Source of the DNA: RPQJ01 sp044226195
GTDB lineage: Bacteria > Pseudomonadota > Gammaproteobacteria > Steroidobacterales > Steroidobacteraceae
NCBI GenBank assembly: GCA_044226195.1
Contig: JBGAHO010000016.1
Location: 1-64,000 of the forward strand
Reading direction: 5' to 3'
DNA: 64,000 nucleotides
In this document: piece after piece, positions 8,631 to 18,559 of the stretch
Layout of the letters: each line of letters starts with the position of its first letter
Numbering within the stretch: position 1 is the stretch's first letter
Notes under the pieces: generated by a model
The model's database searches: none
What the model saw: the letters and a program-made list of their open reading frames with translations, nothing else
What the model was told of the DNA's origin: nothing
Made by a program: the position numbers and the translations under genes

Positions 8631-9188
8631 TCAGACCTGCATCAGTTCCTTTTCCTTGTCCGACATCACGTGGTCCACCTCGGCCACGAACTTGTCGGTG
8701 AGCTTCTGCACCTCGTCGTGGGCGCGGCGGTCCTCGTCCTCGGAGATGAGCTTTTCCTTGAGCAGTTCCTTCAGCTCGTGCATGACGTCGCGCCGCACGT
8801 TGCGGATGGCGACGCGCGCGTTCTCGGCCTCGTGCTTCACGACCTTGGTGAGGTCGCGGCGACGCTCCTCGGTGAGCGCCGGCAGCGGCATGCGGATGAC
8901 GCTACCCGCCGTGTTCGGGGTGATGCCGAGGTCGGACTTCATGATCGCCTTCTCGATGACCGTGACCATGGTCTTCTCGTAGGGGACGATCGTGATCGTG
9001 CGCGCATCCTCGACCGCGACGTTCGCGACCTGCTGGACCGGCACGTCGGAGCCGTAGTACTCGACCTTGATGTGCTCGACGAGGCTGGTGCTCGCACGCC
9101 CCGTGCGCAGCCGCTTGAGTTCGTTCTTGTACGCCGCGACGCACTTCGACATGCGCTCGGTCGCGTCCTTCTTCACGTCCTCGATCAT
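8631..9188 (-). CDS. frr: Ribosome recycling factor
   Basis: RRF, with EF-G, splits post-termination ribosomes. The 185-residue protein begins MIEDVKKDATERMSKCV, contains LKRLRTGRASTSLVE and ends with the helical stretch ISEDEDRRAHDEVQKLTDKF, all typical. The start at 9188 is supported by GGAGGAG 4 nt upstream; the open frame extends to 9323 only by reading into pyrH out of frame. It lies 29 nt after pyrH and just before uppS. Confidence 0.97.
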   Translation of the reverse strand: MIEDVKKDATERMSKCVAAYKNELKRLRTGRASTSLVEHIKVEYYGSDVPVQQVANVAVEDARTITIVPYEKTMVTVIEKAIMKSDLGITPNTAGSVIRMPLPALTEERRRDLTKVVKHEAENARVAIRNVRRDVMHELKELLKEKLISEDEDRRAHDEVQKLTDKFVAEVDHVMSDKEKELMQV

Positions 9189-9217
9189 GACTCCTCCGCG
9201 CGGGCGGTCGTGCCGCC

Positions 9218-9949
9218 TCAGTTCGTGACCAGGGTGCCGACGTCCTCGCCGCTCGCGACGCGGACCAGCGCACCCGGATCGTTCATGTTGAATACGCGCA
9301 ACGGCACATGGTGGTCGCGGCACAGCACGATCGCCGTGGCGTCCATCACGTTGAGCCGCTGGTCCAGCACCTGGTCGTAGGCGAGCCGGTCGTAACGCTT
9401 CGCCTGCGGATTCGTCATCGGGTCCGAGTCGAAGATGCCGTCGACCTTCGTCGCCTTGATGAGCAGTTGCGCCTCGATCTCGATCGCGCGCAGGCTGGCC
9501 GCGGTGTCGGTGGTGAAGAACGGGTTGCCGGTGCCGGCCGCGAAGATCGTCACGCGCCCCTTCTCGAGGTGGCGGATCGCCCGGCGCCGGATGTAGTCCT
9601 CGCAGACCTCGTTGATGCGGATGGCCGACATCACCCGGGCGAAGACGCCGGACGACTCGAGCGCATCCTGCAGCGCAAGCGAGTTCATCACTGTGGCGAG
9701 CATGCCCATCTGGTCGCCCGTGACGCGGTCCATGCCGGCCCGGGCCAGCCCGGCGCCACGGAACAGGTTGCCGCCGCCGATCACGACGCCCACCTCGACC
9801 CCGAGGGCGCGGACCGCGCCGATTTCGCCGGCCAGGCGCTTGAGGAATGCCGGGTCGATGCCGTAGTCGCTGGCGCCCATCAGGGCCTCGCCCGAGAGCT
9901 TGACGAGGATGCGGCGGTAGCGGGGCGTGCGGTCTGCGCTGTCGGTCAT
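9218..9949 (-). CDS. pyrH: UMP kinase PyrH
   Basis: PyrH phosphorylates UMP to UDP, feeding RNA, DNA and UDP-sugar synthesis. The 243-residue protein has the amino-acid-kinase fold signatures RILVKLSGEALMG (phosphate binding), GVVIGGGNLFRG and the nucleotide segment AAGTGNPFFTTDTAA. I choose ATG 9949 because GAGGTGA lies 8 nt upstream; the upstream in-frame GTG at 9961 is part of that ribosome binding site. A hairpin terminator separates the gene from tsf, and a TATAAT hexamer directly after it could give pyrH partly independent transcription. Confidence 0.97.
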   Translation of the reverse strand: MTDSADRTPRYRRILVKLSGEALMGASDYGIDPAFLKRLAGEIGAVRALGVEVGVVIGGGNLFRGAGLARAGMDRVTGDQMGMLATVMNSLALQDALESSGVFARVMSAIRINEVCEDYIRRRAIRHLEKGRVTIFAAGTGNPFFTTDTAASLRAIEIEAQLLIKATKVDGIFDSDPMTNPQAKRYDRLAYDQVLDQRLNVMDATAIVLCRDHHVPLRVFNMNDPGALVRVASGEDVGTLVTN

Positions 9950-9984
9950 CGGGTCGGTCACCTCGGGCGGTTCGCCATTATAAA

Positions 9985-10006
9985 GAACCCCGCTTGCGCG
10001 GGGTTC
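9985..10006 (-). terminator. Hairpin terminator after rpsB-tsf
   Basis: A perfect 9-bp stem GAACCCCGC/GCGGGGTTC (9985-9993 with 9998-10006) has a 4-nt loop and is followed on the minus strand by TTTATAAT. The T-run is short, so termination may be partial. The same TATAAT (9977-9982) could serve as a -10 element for pyrH, but no convincing -35 is visible. Confidence 0.7.
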
Positions 10007-10036
10007 CGGAGAAATCGTCGGGCGGGCCGGTCGGGC

Positions 10037-10927
10037 TCAGGAGCCCCGGACTGCCGCCGCGACTTCTTCCGCGAAGTTCTCCTGCTTCTTCTCGATGCCC
10101 GCGCCGACCTCGTAGCGCACGTAGCGCACGACCTTGGCGTTGGCCTTCTTCAGCACGGCTTCGACCGTCTGCTTGTCGTCCTTGACGAACGGCTGGCCGA
10201 GCAGCGTGATCTCGCCGAGGAACTTGCGGATCTTGCCGTCGACCATCTTGGCGACGATCTCGGCAGGCTTGCCCGCAGCCTTGGGGTCCTGCGCGACCTG
10301 GGCCACGAAGATCTCCTTCTCCTTGGCCACCTGCTCGGCCGGCACGTCGTCCGCCGACAGGTACTGCGGGTTGATCGCCGCGATGTGCATGGCGAGGTCG
10401 TGGCCGAGGGCCGCGTCCCCGCCCTGCAGGGCGACCAGCACGCCGATCTTGGTGCCGTGGCGATAGGCCGCGAGCGGCGCATCGGCCCGGACGATCTCGA
10501 AGCGGCGCACGCCGAGGTTCTCGCCGATGCGAGCAATCAGCGCGCGGCGGGTCTCCTCGACCGTCGCGCCGGACTCGAGCTTCGTGGCGTTCAGCGCATC
10601 CAGGTCCTTCGGCTGGGCCGCGAGGGCCGCCCTGGCGACCGCGGCGGCGAAGGCCTGGAAGTCCTTCTCGCGGGCCACGAAGTCCGTCTCCGAGTTGACC
10701 TCGACCACCGCGGCGGTCTTGCCGTCGGCCGAGTGCTCGATCGCGACCACGCCTTCGGCCGCCACTCGCCCGGCCTTCTTGTCGGCCTTGGCGAGCCCGG
10801 ACTTGCGCATGATCTCGGCGGCGGCCTCGAGGTCGCCGTTGGTTTCGACCAGCGCCTTCTTGCACTCCATCATGCCGGCGCCGGTGCGCTCGCGCAGCGC
10901 CTTCACTGCTTCAGCGGTGACGGCCAT
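10037..10927 (-). CDS. tsf: Translation elongation factor Ts
   Basis: EF-Ts is the guanine-nucleotide exchange factor for EF-Tu. The 296-residue protein starts MAVTAEAVKALRERTGAGMMECKKAL, the TDVGKM-equivalent N-terminal domain, then two core repeats containing VEVNSETDFVAR and HIAAINPQYLS, and a coiled-coil region. Start 10927 has GAGGAG about 8 nt upstream and lies 3 nt after the rpsB stop; the pair forms the classic rpsB-tsf operon. A hairpin terminator follows the gene. Confidence 0.98.
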   Translation of the reverse strand: MAVTAEAVKALRERTGAGMMECKKALVETNGDLEAAAEIMRKSGLAKADKKAGRVAAEGVVAIEHSADGKTAAVVEVNSETDFVAREKDFQAFAAAVARAALAAQPKDLDALNATKLESGATVEETRRALIARIGENLGVRRFEIVRADAPLAAYRHGTKIGVLVALQGGDAALGHDLAMHIAAINPQYLSADDVPAEQVAKEKEIFVAQVAQDPKAAGKPAEIVAKMVDGKIRKFLGEITLLGQPFVKDDKQTVEAVLKKANAKVVRYVRYEVGAGIEKKQENFAEEVAAAVRGS

Positions 10928-10930
10928 GGA

Positions 10931-11935
10931 TCACTCCTCGACCTTGGCGGCCGGCGCAGCCTCGGCCGCCGGGGCAGCCGGGGCAGCCGGGGTCTCGGTC
11001 GCGGCCGGGCCCTTCTTGCGAGAGGCTGCGCGACGAGCCATGAACGCTTCCGCGCTCTCCTCCGGGTCGGCCTCGACGAGTTCCTCGGCGCGCTGCTCGG
11101 CACCGGCGTCGGCCGCTTCCGGCTTGCGACGCCCGCCCGCGGCCTTCTTCTTGGCCGGCGCGGCGCGGCGCTTCGGACCGCCCGTGCGGGCGCGCGGCTT
11201 GCCTTCCTCGTCGAGTTCGACGAACTCGTCCTCGCCGACCGGCACTTCCGGGATCGTCGAGCGACCGTCGAGCACCGCGTCGGCCATGCCGGCCGCGTAC
11301 AGCTGGATGGCGCGCATGGCGTCGTCGTTGCCGGGGATCACGTAGCTGATGCCGTCCGGCGAGCAGTTGGTGTCGACCACCGCCACCACCGGGATGCCCA
11401 GCTTCTGGGCCTCGTGGATGGCGATGTTCTCGTGGCCCACGTCGACCACGAACAGCACGTCCGGCAGGCCTTCCATGTCCTTGATGCCGCCGAGGCTGCG
11501 GTCGAGCTTCTCGCGCTCGCGGCGCAGCATCTGCGCCTCGCGCTTGCCGCGCAGGTCGAGCTGGCCGTTGGCGATCATCTCGTCGATCTCGTGCAGGCGC
11601 TTGATCGACTGGCGGATGGTCTTGAAGTTGGTGAGCATGCCGCCGAGCCAGCGGTGGCTGACATAGGGCATGCCGCAACGCACGGCTTCCTTGGCAATGG
11701 CCTCGCGCGCCGAGCGCTTGGTGCCGACGAAGAGCACCTTGCCGCCGTCCGCGACCACGTTGCGCACGAAGCCCGCGGCCTCGTTGAACAACGGGAGCGA
11801 ATGCTCGAGATTGATGATGTGGATTCGGTTGCGTTCACCGAAGATGAAGGGGGCCATCTTCGGGTTCCAGAAGCGGGTCTGGTGTCCGAAATGGACACCC
11901 GCTTCCAGCATCTGTCGCATGGACACGCTGGACAT
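10931..11935 (-). CDS. rpsB: 30S ribosomal protein S2 with long C-terminal tail
   Basis: S2 binds the 16S rRNA near the platform and is needed for S1 assembly. The core (about residues 1-235) is typical: MRQMLEAGVHFGHQTRFWNPKM, VLFVGTKRSAREAI, VSHRWLGGMLTNFKTI, PVVAVVDTNCSPDGI. The protein is 334 residues, roughly 90 longer than the E. coli protein. The extra C-terminal tail is low-complexity: a basic stretch (RRAAPAKKKAAGGRRKPE), an acidic stretch (EELVEADPEESAEAF) and an Ala/Pro-rich end. Start ATG 11935 has AAGGAG upstream; a good sigma-70 promoter lies about 130 nt further up. Confidence 0.97.
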   Translation of the reverse strand: MSSVSMRQMLEAGVHFGHQTRFWNPKMAPFIFGERNRIHIINLEHSLPLFNEAAGFVRNVVADGGKVLFVGTKRSAREAIAKEAVRCGMPYVSHRWLGGMLTNFKTIRQSIKRLHEIDEMIANGQLDLRGKREAQMLRREREKLDRSLGGIKDMEGLPDVLFVVDVGHENIAIHEAQKLGIPVVAVVDTNCSPDGISYVIPGNDDAMRAIQLYAAGMADAVLDGRSTIPEVPVGEDEFVELDEEGKPRARTGGPKRRAAPAKKKAAGGRRKPEAADAGAEQRAEELVEADPEESAEAFMARRAASRKKGPAATETPAAPAAPAAEAAPAAKVEE

Positions 11936-12066
11936 TCGAGCACTCCTTGTTGGGTTGTGACCTCCACGCCCCCCATGCGGCGACCCGGTCCGTCCGAGGA
12001 CTTTCCGGGCACCCGGCCACATGTGCCGGCAGCGTGTGCGGATTTGATTGTGAAAAAAGGCGGCGC

Positions 12067-12094
12067 TTTATACCATAACTGCCCTTTTGTTCAA
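12067..12094 (-). promoter_or_regulatory. Sigma-70 promoter of rpsB-tsf
   Basis: On the minus strand TTGAAC (12089-12094) and TATAAA (12067-12072) are separated by 16 nt, a strong housekeeping promoter about 130 nt upstream of the rpsB start. The long leader leaves room for autogenous control by S2, as known for other rpsB genes. On the plus strand TTGATT (12044-12049) with TATACC (12069-12074) could weakly serve map, so the two promoters may overlap. Confidence 0.7.
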
Positions 12095-12142
12095 ACACTT
12101 GCGTGCCGCCCCGACGGGCGGGCGCCTGGACACCCCCGAACC

Positions 12143-12964
12143 ATGCAGCAGTCCGAACCGGCTCCCTCCTCCTGGCGGTCCGAGAACGCGTCCAGGATCA
12201 GCCTCAAGAGCGCGGAGGAACAGGCCGCCATGCGGGTGGCCGGCCGCCTGACGGCCGAGGTGCTGGACATGATCGGCGCCTACGTGGTGCCCGGCGTCAG
12301 CACCGACGAGCTGGACCAGATCTGCCACCGGCACATCGTCGAGGTCCAGCACGCGATCCCGGCCCCGCTCGGCTATCGCGGCTTCCCGAAGTCGATCTGC
12401 ACTTCGGTCAACCACGTGGTCTGCCACGGCATCCCGGGCGACCGCCGCCTCAAGCAGGGCGACATCGTCAACATCGACGTGACCGTCATCAAGGACGGCT
12501 TCCACGGCGACTCGAGCCGCATGTTCCACGTGGGCAAGCCGCTGCCGCACGCCCAACGACTCACCGACCTCACCTACCAGGCGATGTGGCTCGGCATCCG
12601 CACCGTGCGCCCCGGGACGCGGCTCGGCGACATCGGCCACGCCATCCAGCGCTTCGTCGAGGCGGAGCACTGCTCGGTCGTCCGCGAGTACTGCGGCCAC
12701 GGCATCGGTCGCGGCTTCCACGAAGACCCGCAGGTGCTGCACTACGGCACCCCGGGCACCGGCGTCGTCCTCGAGGCGGGCATGACCTTCACCATCGAGC
12801 CGATGGTGAACGCCGGCCGCCGCGACGTGCGCCTGCTGCCCGACGGCTGGACGGTGATCACGCGCGACCATTCGCTCTCGGCCCAGTGGGAACACACGAT
12901 CCTGGTCACCGACACGGGCTGCGACGTGCTGACTCTCGGCGCCGACGAGCGCCCGCCGGCCTGA
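12143..12964 (+). CDS. map: Type I methionine aminopeptidase
   Basis: Map removes the initiator Met from nascent proteins. The 273-residue protein contains the pita-bread metallo-enzyme ligands: His in NHVVCHGIPG, Asp in IVNIDVTVIKDGFHGDSS, His in GHGIGRGFHEDP, Glu in FTIEPMV and Glu in SAQWEHTILVT. The N-terminal 15 or so residues before ISLKSAEEQAAMRVAGRL are longer than usual; ATG 12143 has no clear Shine-Dalgarno, and a shorter start is possible. The gene is divergent from rpsB, as in many gammaproteobacteria, and is followed 1 nt later by glnD. Confidence 0.96.
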   Translation: MQQSEPAPSSWRSENASRISLKSAEEQAAMRVAGRLTAEVLDMIGAYVVPGVSTDELDQICHRHIVEVQHAIPAPLGYRGFPKSICTSVNHVVCHGIPGDRRLKQGDIVNIDVTVIKDGFHGDSSRMFHVGKPLPHAQRLTDLTYQAMWLGIRTVRPGTRLGDIGHAIQRFVEAEHCSVVREYCGHGIGRGFHEDPQVLHYGTPGTGVVLEAGMTFTIEPMVNAGRRDVRLLPDGWTVITRDHSLSAQWEHTILVTDTGCDVLTLGADERPPA

Positions 12965-12965
12965 C

Positions 12966-15677
12966 ATGTCCGCCCACTCGTACGAAGAAATCGAGGCGTC
13001 CGCGGGACGCATCGCCCTGCCCCCGTGGCCGTTCCTCGAGACCTGCGCGGCGGCGCTCGAGCAAGGCACCGACAGCGTCGCGGCGTTCCGCCAGGTCCTC
13101 GCGGACGGCGATGCGAGCCTGAAGCAGCGGTTCGCAGACGACGAACCGGTCGAGGCACTGGTGCGCGACCGCGCCCGCCTCGTCGACATCGTGCTGCGCC
13201 GGGCATGGTCGCTGCACGTCGGCGCGCGCGAGAAGGACGTGGCCCTGATCGCGGTGGGCGGCTACGGGCGCGGCGAACTCCACCCGTGCTCGGACATCGA
13301 CGTCCTGATCCTGCTGCCGAAGACTGACCTCGACGAAGGCCACGAGGGCCTCGAGAAGTTCCTCACGTTCCTGTGGGACATCGGGCTCGAGGTCGGGCAC
13401 AGCGTGCGCACGATCGACGACTGCCAGCGCGAGAGCGCGGCGGACGTGAGCGTTGCCACCACCTTCATCGAGGCACGGCTGCTGAGCGGCCCCGAGCGGC
13501 TGTTCCAGGCCATGCGCCGCGCCCTCGGCCAGGAGAACATCTGGTCGTCGCAGGCATTCTTCGAGGCCAAGGTCGCCGAGCAGTCGGCGCGCCACCACCG
13601 TTACCACGATACCGGCTACAACCTCGAGCCCAACGTCAAGGCGAGCCCCGGCGGGCTGCGCGACATCCAGACCATCGGCTGGGTCGCCAAGCGCCACTTC
13701 GGCGCGGAGACGCTCGATGAACTGGTCGGCCACGGCTTCCTCACCGCGAGCGAGTTGCGCAAGCTCCGCCAGGCGCAGGCGTTCCTGTGGAAGGTGCGCT
13801 TCGCGTTGCACGTGCTGACCGGCCGGCGCGAGGACCGGCTGCTGTTCGACCACCAGATCCGCATCGCGAAGATGTTCGGCTACGAGGACGCGAGCTACAC
13901 CCTCGCCGTCGAGCAGTTCATGCAGCGGTACTACCGCACGGTCATGGACGTCAGCCTGCTGAACGAGATGCTGCTGCAGCTGTTCCGGGAGGCCATCCTG
14001 GCCGATGCGCCGGCTGCGATCGTGCCGCTGAATCCGCGCTTCCAGATCCGCAACGACTACCTGGAGATCACGGCCGAGGACACGTTCGCCCGCCACCCGT
14101 CGGCGATCCTCGAACTGTTCCGGCTGATGCAGGACCATCCCGAGATCCGCGGCGTGCGCGCGACGACCATCCGCTCGCTCGGCCGCCACCTGTGGCTGAT
14201 CGACGAGGAGTTCCGCCAGAACCCGCGCCACCACCGCCTGTTCCTCGAACTGCTGCGCGCGCCGAACGGCGTCACGCACGAGTTCCGGCGCATGAACCTC
14301 TACGGCGTGCTCGGCCGCTACATCCCGGCCTTCGGCCGCGTCGTCGGCCGCATGCAGTACGACCTGTTCCACGCGTACACGGTCGATGCGCACATCCTGT
14401 TCGTGCTGCGCAACCTGCGCCGGCTCGCGCTGCCGCGCTTCGAGCACGAACTGCCCGAGCTGTCGCGCCTGATGTCGGCGATGCCGAAGCCCGAGATCGC
14501 CTATCTCGCGGCGCTGTTCCACGACATCGCCAAGGGGCGCGGCGGCGATCACTCCGAGCTCGGCTCGGTCGACGCCGACTCGTTCTGCCTCGAGCAGGGC
14601 CTGTCGCGCTACGAGGCGCGCATGGTGGCGTGGCTGGTGCGCAATCACCTGACGTTCTCGGTGACTGCGCAGAAGAAGGACATCTCCGACCCGAAGGTGA
14701 TCCAGGAATTCGCGCGGCAGGTCGGCGACCAGACCCACCTCGACTACCTGTACCTGCTCACGGTCGCCGACGTGCGCGGCACCAACCCGAAGCTGTGGAA
14801 CTCCTGGAAGGCCTCGCTGTTCCACGACTTCTACGAGCGCGTGCGGCGCGTGCTGCGGCGGGGGCTCGAGGCGCCCGTCGACCACGAGGAACTCGCCGCC
14901 GAGACCAAGGCCAACGCGCTCGAGCTGCTTGCGCGCGAGCAGGTGACGCCCGAGGCGGCCGCCGGCGTCTGGGCGCGCTTCAACGAGCTGTACTTCCTGC
15001 GCCATTCGCCGGCCGAGGTCGCCTGGCACACGCGCCTGCTGCTCGACCGCGATCCGGCCGACACCTCGCCGCTGGTCGCCGTGCGCGACACGCCGGAGCG
15101 CGGCGGCAATGCGGTGCTGACGTTCGGACCGCACCGCCAGCAGAATTTCGCACGCACCACGGCGATGCTCGACCAGATGGGTCTCAACATCGTCGACGCA
15201 CGCATCACGCCGCTCGACGGCGGCTTCGGCCTCGACACCTACCAGGTGCTCGAGGACAACGGCGCGCCGATCGCGGACCGCCAGCGCGCGCAGCAGATCG
15301 AGCAGCAGCTGTGGCGCGCCCTGCAGGATTCCGCCGCGCCGCGACCGGTGGTCACGCGCCGCGCGCCGCGCCAGGTGCGCATGTTCTCGACGCCGACCCA
15401 GATCACCTTCAGCGACGACGCGGTGCAGCCGCGCACCATCCTCGAGATCATCGCGGGTGACCGGCCGGGCCTGCTCTCGGAGGTCGGCCGCGTGTTCGAG
15501 GCGGAGCGCATCGACGTCGGCACCGCCAAGATCATGACCATCGGCGAGCGGGCCGAGGACGTCTTCTACGTCACCGGTGAGCACGGCGGCCCGCTCGGCG
15601 AGGACGCCCGGCGTCACCTGCAGGAACAACTGGTGCAGACGCTCGACCGGCGTGAGGCGCCCTCCTCGCGCCCGTGA
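12966..15677 (+). CDS. glnD: PII uridylyltransferase / uridylyl-removing enzyme GlnD
   Basis: GlnD senses glutamine and adds UMP to, or removes it from, PII proteins, setting nitrogen assimilation. The 903-residue protein has four expected parts: a nucleotidyltransferase domain (residues about 80-200, motif GGYGRGELHPCSDIDVLIL with the catalytic DxD), a helical linker, an HD hydrolase domain (AALFHDIAKGRGGDHSELGS, about residue 515), and two C-terminal ACT domains (around VLTFGPHRQQNFARTTAMLD and ILEIIAGDRPGLLSEVGRVF) that bind glutamine. All key motifs are intact, so both activities are expected. It begins 1 nt after map and its stop overlaps the GTG of dapC. Confidence 0.98.
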   Translation: MSAHSYEEIEASAGRIALPPWPFLETCAAALEQGTDSVAAFRQVLADGDASLKQRFADDEPVEALVRDRARLVDIVLRRAWSLHVGAREKDVALIAVGGYGRGELHPCSDIDVLILLPKTDLDEGHEGLEKFLTFLWDIGLEVGHSVRTIDDCQRESAADVSVATTFIEARLLSGPERLFQAMRRALGQENIWSSQAFFEAKVAEQSARHHRYHDTGYNLEPNVKASPGGLRDIQTIGWVAKRHFGAETLDELVGHGFLTASELRKLRQAQAFLWKVRFALHVLTGRREDRLLFDHQIRIAKMFGYEDASYTLAVEQFMQRYYRTVMDVSLLNEMLLQLFREAILADAPAAIVPLNPRFQIRNDYLEITAEDTFARHPSAILELFRLMQDHPEIRGVRATTIRSLGRHLWLIDEEFRQNPRHHRLFLELLRAPNGVTHEFRRMNLYGVLGRYIPAFGRVVGRMQYDLFHAYTVDAHILFVLRNLRRLALPRFEHELPELSRLMSAMPKPEIAYLAALFHDIAKGRGGDHSELGSVDADSFCLEQGLSRYEARMVAWLVRNHLTFSVTAQKKDISDPKVIQEFARQVGDQTHLDYLYLLTVADVRGTNPKLWNSWKASLFHDFYERVRRVLRRGLEAPVDHEELAAETKANALELLAREQVTPEAAAGVWARFNELYFLRHSPAEVAWHTRLLLDRDPADTSPLVAVRDTPERGGNAVLTFGPHRQQNFARTTAMLDQMGLNIVDARITPLDGGFGLDTYQVLEDNGAPIADRQRAQQIEQQLWRALQDSAAPRPVVTRRAPRQVRMFSTPTQITFSDDAVQPRTILEIIAGDRPGLLSEVGRVFEAERIDVGTAKIMTIGERAEDVFYVTGEHGGPLGEDARRHLQEQLVQTLDRREAPSSRP

Positions 15678-16873
15678 ACCCGCGCCTCGCCCTGTTGCAG
15701 CCCTACCCGTTCGAGCGCCTGCGCGGACTGCTCGCGGGTGCGCAGCCGCCCGCTGGACTGCGCCACATTCCACTCTCGATCGGGGAGCCGAAGCACGCGC
15801 CGCCCGCATTCATCGGCCAGGCGCTCGGCGCCTCGCTCTCCTCACTCGGCACCTATCCGCTGGCGATCGGCCTGCCGGAACTGCGCACCGCGGTCGCACG
15901 CTGGCTCGAGCGCCGGTTCGCGCTCCCGGACGGCGCGGTCCGGGCGGAGGACATGGTGTTGCCAGTCAACGGCACGCGCGAGGCCCTGTTCGCGTTCGTG
16001 CAGGCTGCAGTCGACGCCGGCACGACGCCTCGCCCGCTGGTGCTGATGCCCAATCCGTTCTACCAGATCTACGAAGGCGCAGCCCTGCTCGCCGGCGCGG
16101 AGCCGGCGTACCTCAATTGCACCGCCGCCACGGGGTACCTGCCGGATCTCGAGGCGGTCCCGGCCTCAGTGTGGGAGCGCTGCCAGGTGCTGTTCCTGTG
16201 CTCGCCCGGCAATCCGACGGGCGCGGTGCTGCCGCTCGATTACCTGCAGCACGCCCTGCGTCTCGCCGAGCGCCACGATTTCCTGATCGCGTCCGACGAG
16301 TGCTACTCGGAGCTGTACCACGACGAGGCGCAGCCGCCGCCCGGCCTGCTGCAGGCGGCGCACGCACTGGGCCACGCGGCATTCGAGCGCTGCGTGGTAT
16401 TCCACAGCCTGTCGAAGCGGTCGAGCGTGCCCGGCCTGCGCTCGGGGTTCGTCGCGGGCGATGCCCGCGTACTCGCGCAGTTCCGGCTCTACCGCACCTA
16501 TCACGGCTGCGCGGTGTCGGAACTCGTGCAGCGGGCCAGCATCCCGGCGTGGCAGGACGAGCAGCACGTGATCGAGAACCGTCGCCTGTATCGCGAGAAG
16601 TTCGCGCGCGTGGTGCCGATCCTCGGCGAGGTGCTGGAGGTCGAGCGTCCGGCCGGGGCGTTCTACCTCTGGCCCGAGGTCGGGGACGACGAGGCGTTCA
16701 CGCGCGGGCTGTTCGCGCAGCAGCACGTGACCGTCGTGCCGGGTTCCTACCTCGCGCGCGACACGACCGACGGCAATCCGGGGCGGGGTCGTGCGCGCAT
16801 CTCGCTCGTGGCCAGCGTCGACGACTGCGTCGAGGCCGCGCAGCGCGTCGTCGCGTACGTGCGCTCGGCCTGA
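15674..16873 (+). CDS. dapC: Succinyldiaminopimelate transaminase DapC
   Basis: This fold-type I PLP aminotransferase converts N-succinyl-2-amino-6-oxopimelate to N-succinyl-LL-diaminopimelate in lysine and peptidoglycan synthesis. The 399-residue protein has CSPGNPTGAVLP, ASDECYSELYHDE and the PLP-lysine motif SLSKRSSVPGLRSGFVAGD. The start is GTG 15674, overlapping the glnD stop as GTGA. The pathway call is strengthened by dapD immediately downstream and dapE 5.6 kb further on; the same glnD-dapC-dapD order occurs in pseudomonads and relatives. Confidence 0.93.
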   Translation: MNPRLALLQPYPFERLRGLLAGAQPPAGLRHIPLSIGEPKHAPPAFIGQALGASLSSLGTYPLAIGLPELRTAVARWLERRFALPDGAVRAEDMVLPVNGTREALFAFVQAAVDAGTTPRPLVLMPNPFYQIYEGAALLAGAEPAYLNCTAATGYLPDLEAVPASVWERCQVLFLCSPGNPTGAVLPLDYLQHALRLAERHDFLIASDECYSELYHDEAQPPPGLLQAAHALGHAAFERCVVFHSLSKRSSVPGLRSGFVAGDARVLAQFRLYRTYHGCAVSELVQRASIPAWQDEQHVIENRRLYREKFARVVPILGEVLEVERPAGAFYLWPEVGDDEAFTRGLFAQQHVTVVPGSYLARDTTDGNPGRGRARISLVASVDDCVEAAQRVVAYVRSA

Positions 16874-17008
16874 CGCGCTGCGAAGGGCCCGCGAACCCGG
16901 CGGGCGCCGACGACCCGTTCGCCGACCCGCAGCCAACGGCCCAGGGACATGGCCTCGGCGACTCTCTGCGCTAGACTGGTCGCGACAGCACCGAGGATCC
17001 CCGCCGAC

Positions 17009-17845
<837 letters not shown>

Positions 17846-17863
17846 CGCGACGCGCCCGCGAAC

Positions 17864-18559
17864 TCAGGCTGCGGCGTCGGTCCCTTCGACGACGTAGAGC
17901 ACCTGCTCGGCGATGTTGGTGGCGTGGTCGCCGATGCGCTCGAGTCCCTTCAGCGCGAAGACGGTGTCGATGCTCGCCTGCACGAACCGCGAATCCTGCA
18001 TGACGAATGACATGAGCTGGCGCAGCGCGGTGGCGAACTCGGCGTCGAGCTCGCGATCCTTCTCCAGCACGCTGCGCGCCAGACGCGCGTCCGATTCATC
18101 CGCCGCGCGCACCGCGGCGCGCAGCATGCCCACCGACAGCTCGGCCATGTGGCGCAGGTAACGCGCGACCGCCGTCACCGGGTCGGTCTCGCCGCCGTGC
18201 GCCACCGCGAGCGCGAAGCGGGCGATCTTCTTGGCCTCGTCGCCGACGCGCTCGAGCTCGATGCCGATGCGTGCGACACCGTGCGCGAGACGCAGGTCGT
18301 TGGCGACCGGCTGCTGCAGGGCGATGTAGGTGAGGCTCTCCCGGTCGAGGCGCCGGTCGTATTCGTTGATCAGCGATTCGCGGGACAGCACCAGGTCGGC
18401 CAGCCGCGCATCTCGCTCGAGCAGCGACCGCACCGCGCTCGACACCTGGTCGATGGCGAGGCCGCCCATCTCGACGGCGCTCAGGCGCAGTCCCGCGAGG
18501 CTCTGCTCGACCGCCCGGGACGTGTGGGCCCGCTCCGGAGTCGAAACCAGGTCAGCCAT
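17864..18559 (-). CDS. phoU: Phosphate signalling protein PhoU (first copy, pst operon)
   Basis: PhoU links the Pst transporter to PhoR and represses the Pho regulon when phosphate is plentiful. The 231-residue all-helical protein has two three-helix bundles with the acidic metal-binding motifs ELERVGDEAKKIARFA and GLERIGDHATNIAEQVLYV. It closes the pstSCAB-phoU operon and overlaps the pstB end by 8 nt. A second PhoU paralogue lies 6 kb away at 24.2 kb, and the two are clearly divergent in sequence. Confidence 0.96.
   Translation of the reverse strand: MADLVSTPERAHTSRAVEQSLAGLRLSAVEMGGLAIDQVSSAVRSLLERDARLADLVLSRESLINEYDRRLDRESLTYIALQQPVANDLRLAHGVARIGIELERVGDEAKKIARFALAVAHGGETDPVTAVARYLRHMAELSVGMLRAAVRAADESDARLARSVLEKDRELDAEFATALRQLMSFVMQDSRFVQASIDTVFALKGLERIGDHATNIAEQVLYVVEGTDAAA

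Noticed and set aside
9977..9982. TATAAT as a complete pyrH promoter
   Set aside because: The -35 position falls in the hairpin and does not resemble TTGACA; kept as a possibility only.
9308..12140. Long plus-strand frame upstream of map
   Set aside because: It is antisense to pyrH, tsf and rpsB; only the segment from 12143 has methionine aminopeptidase similarity.
12906..15809. 967-codon minus-strand frame opposite glnD
   Set aside because: Antisense shadow of glnD, Arg/Ala/Val-rich without family motifs.
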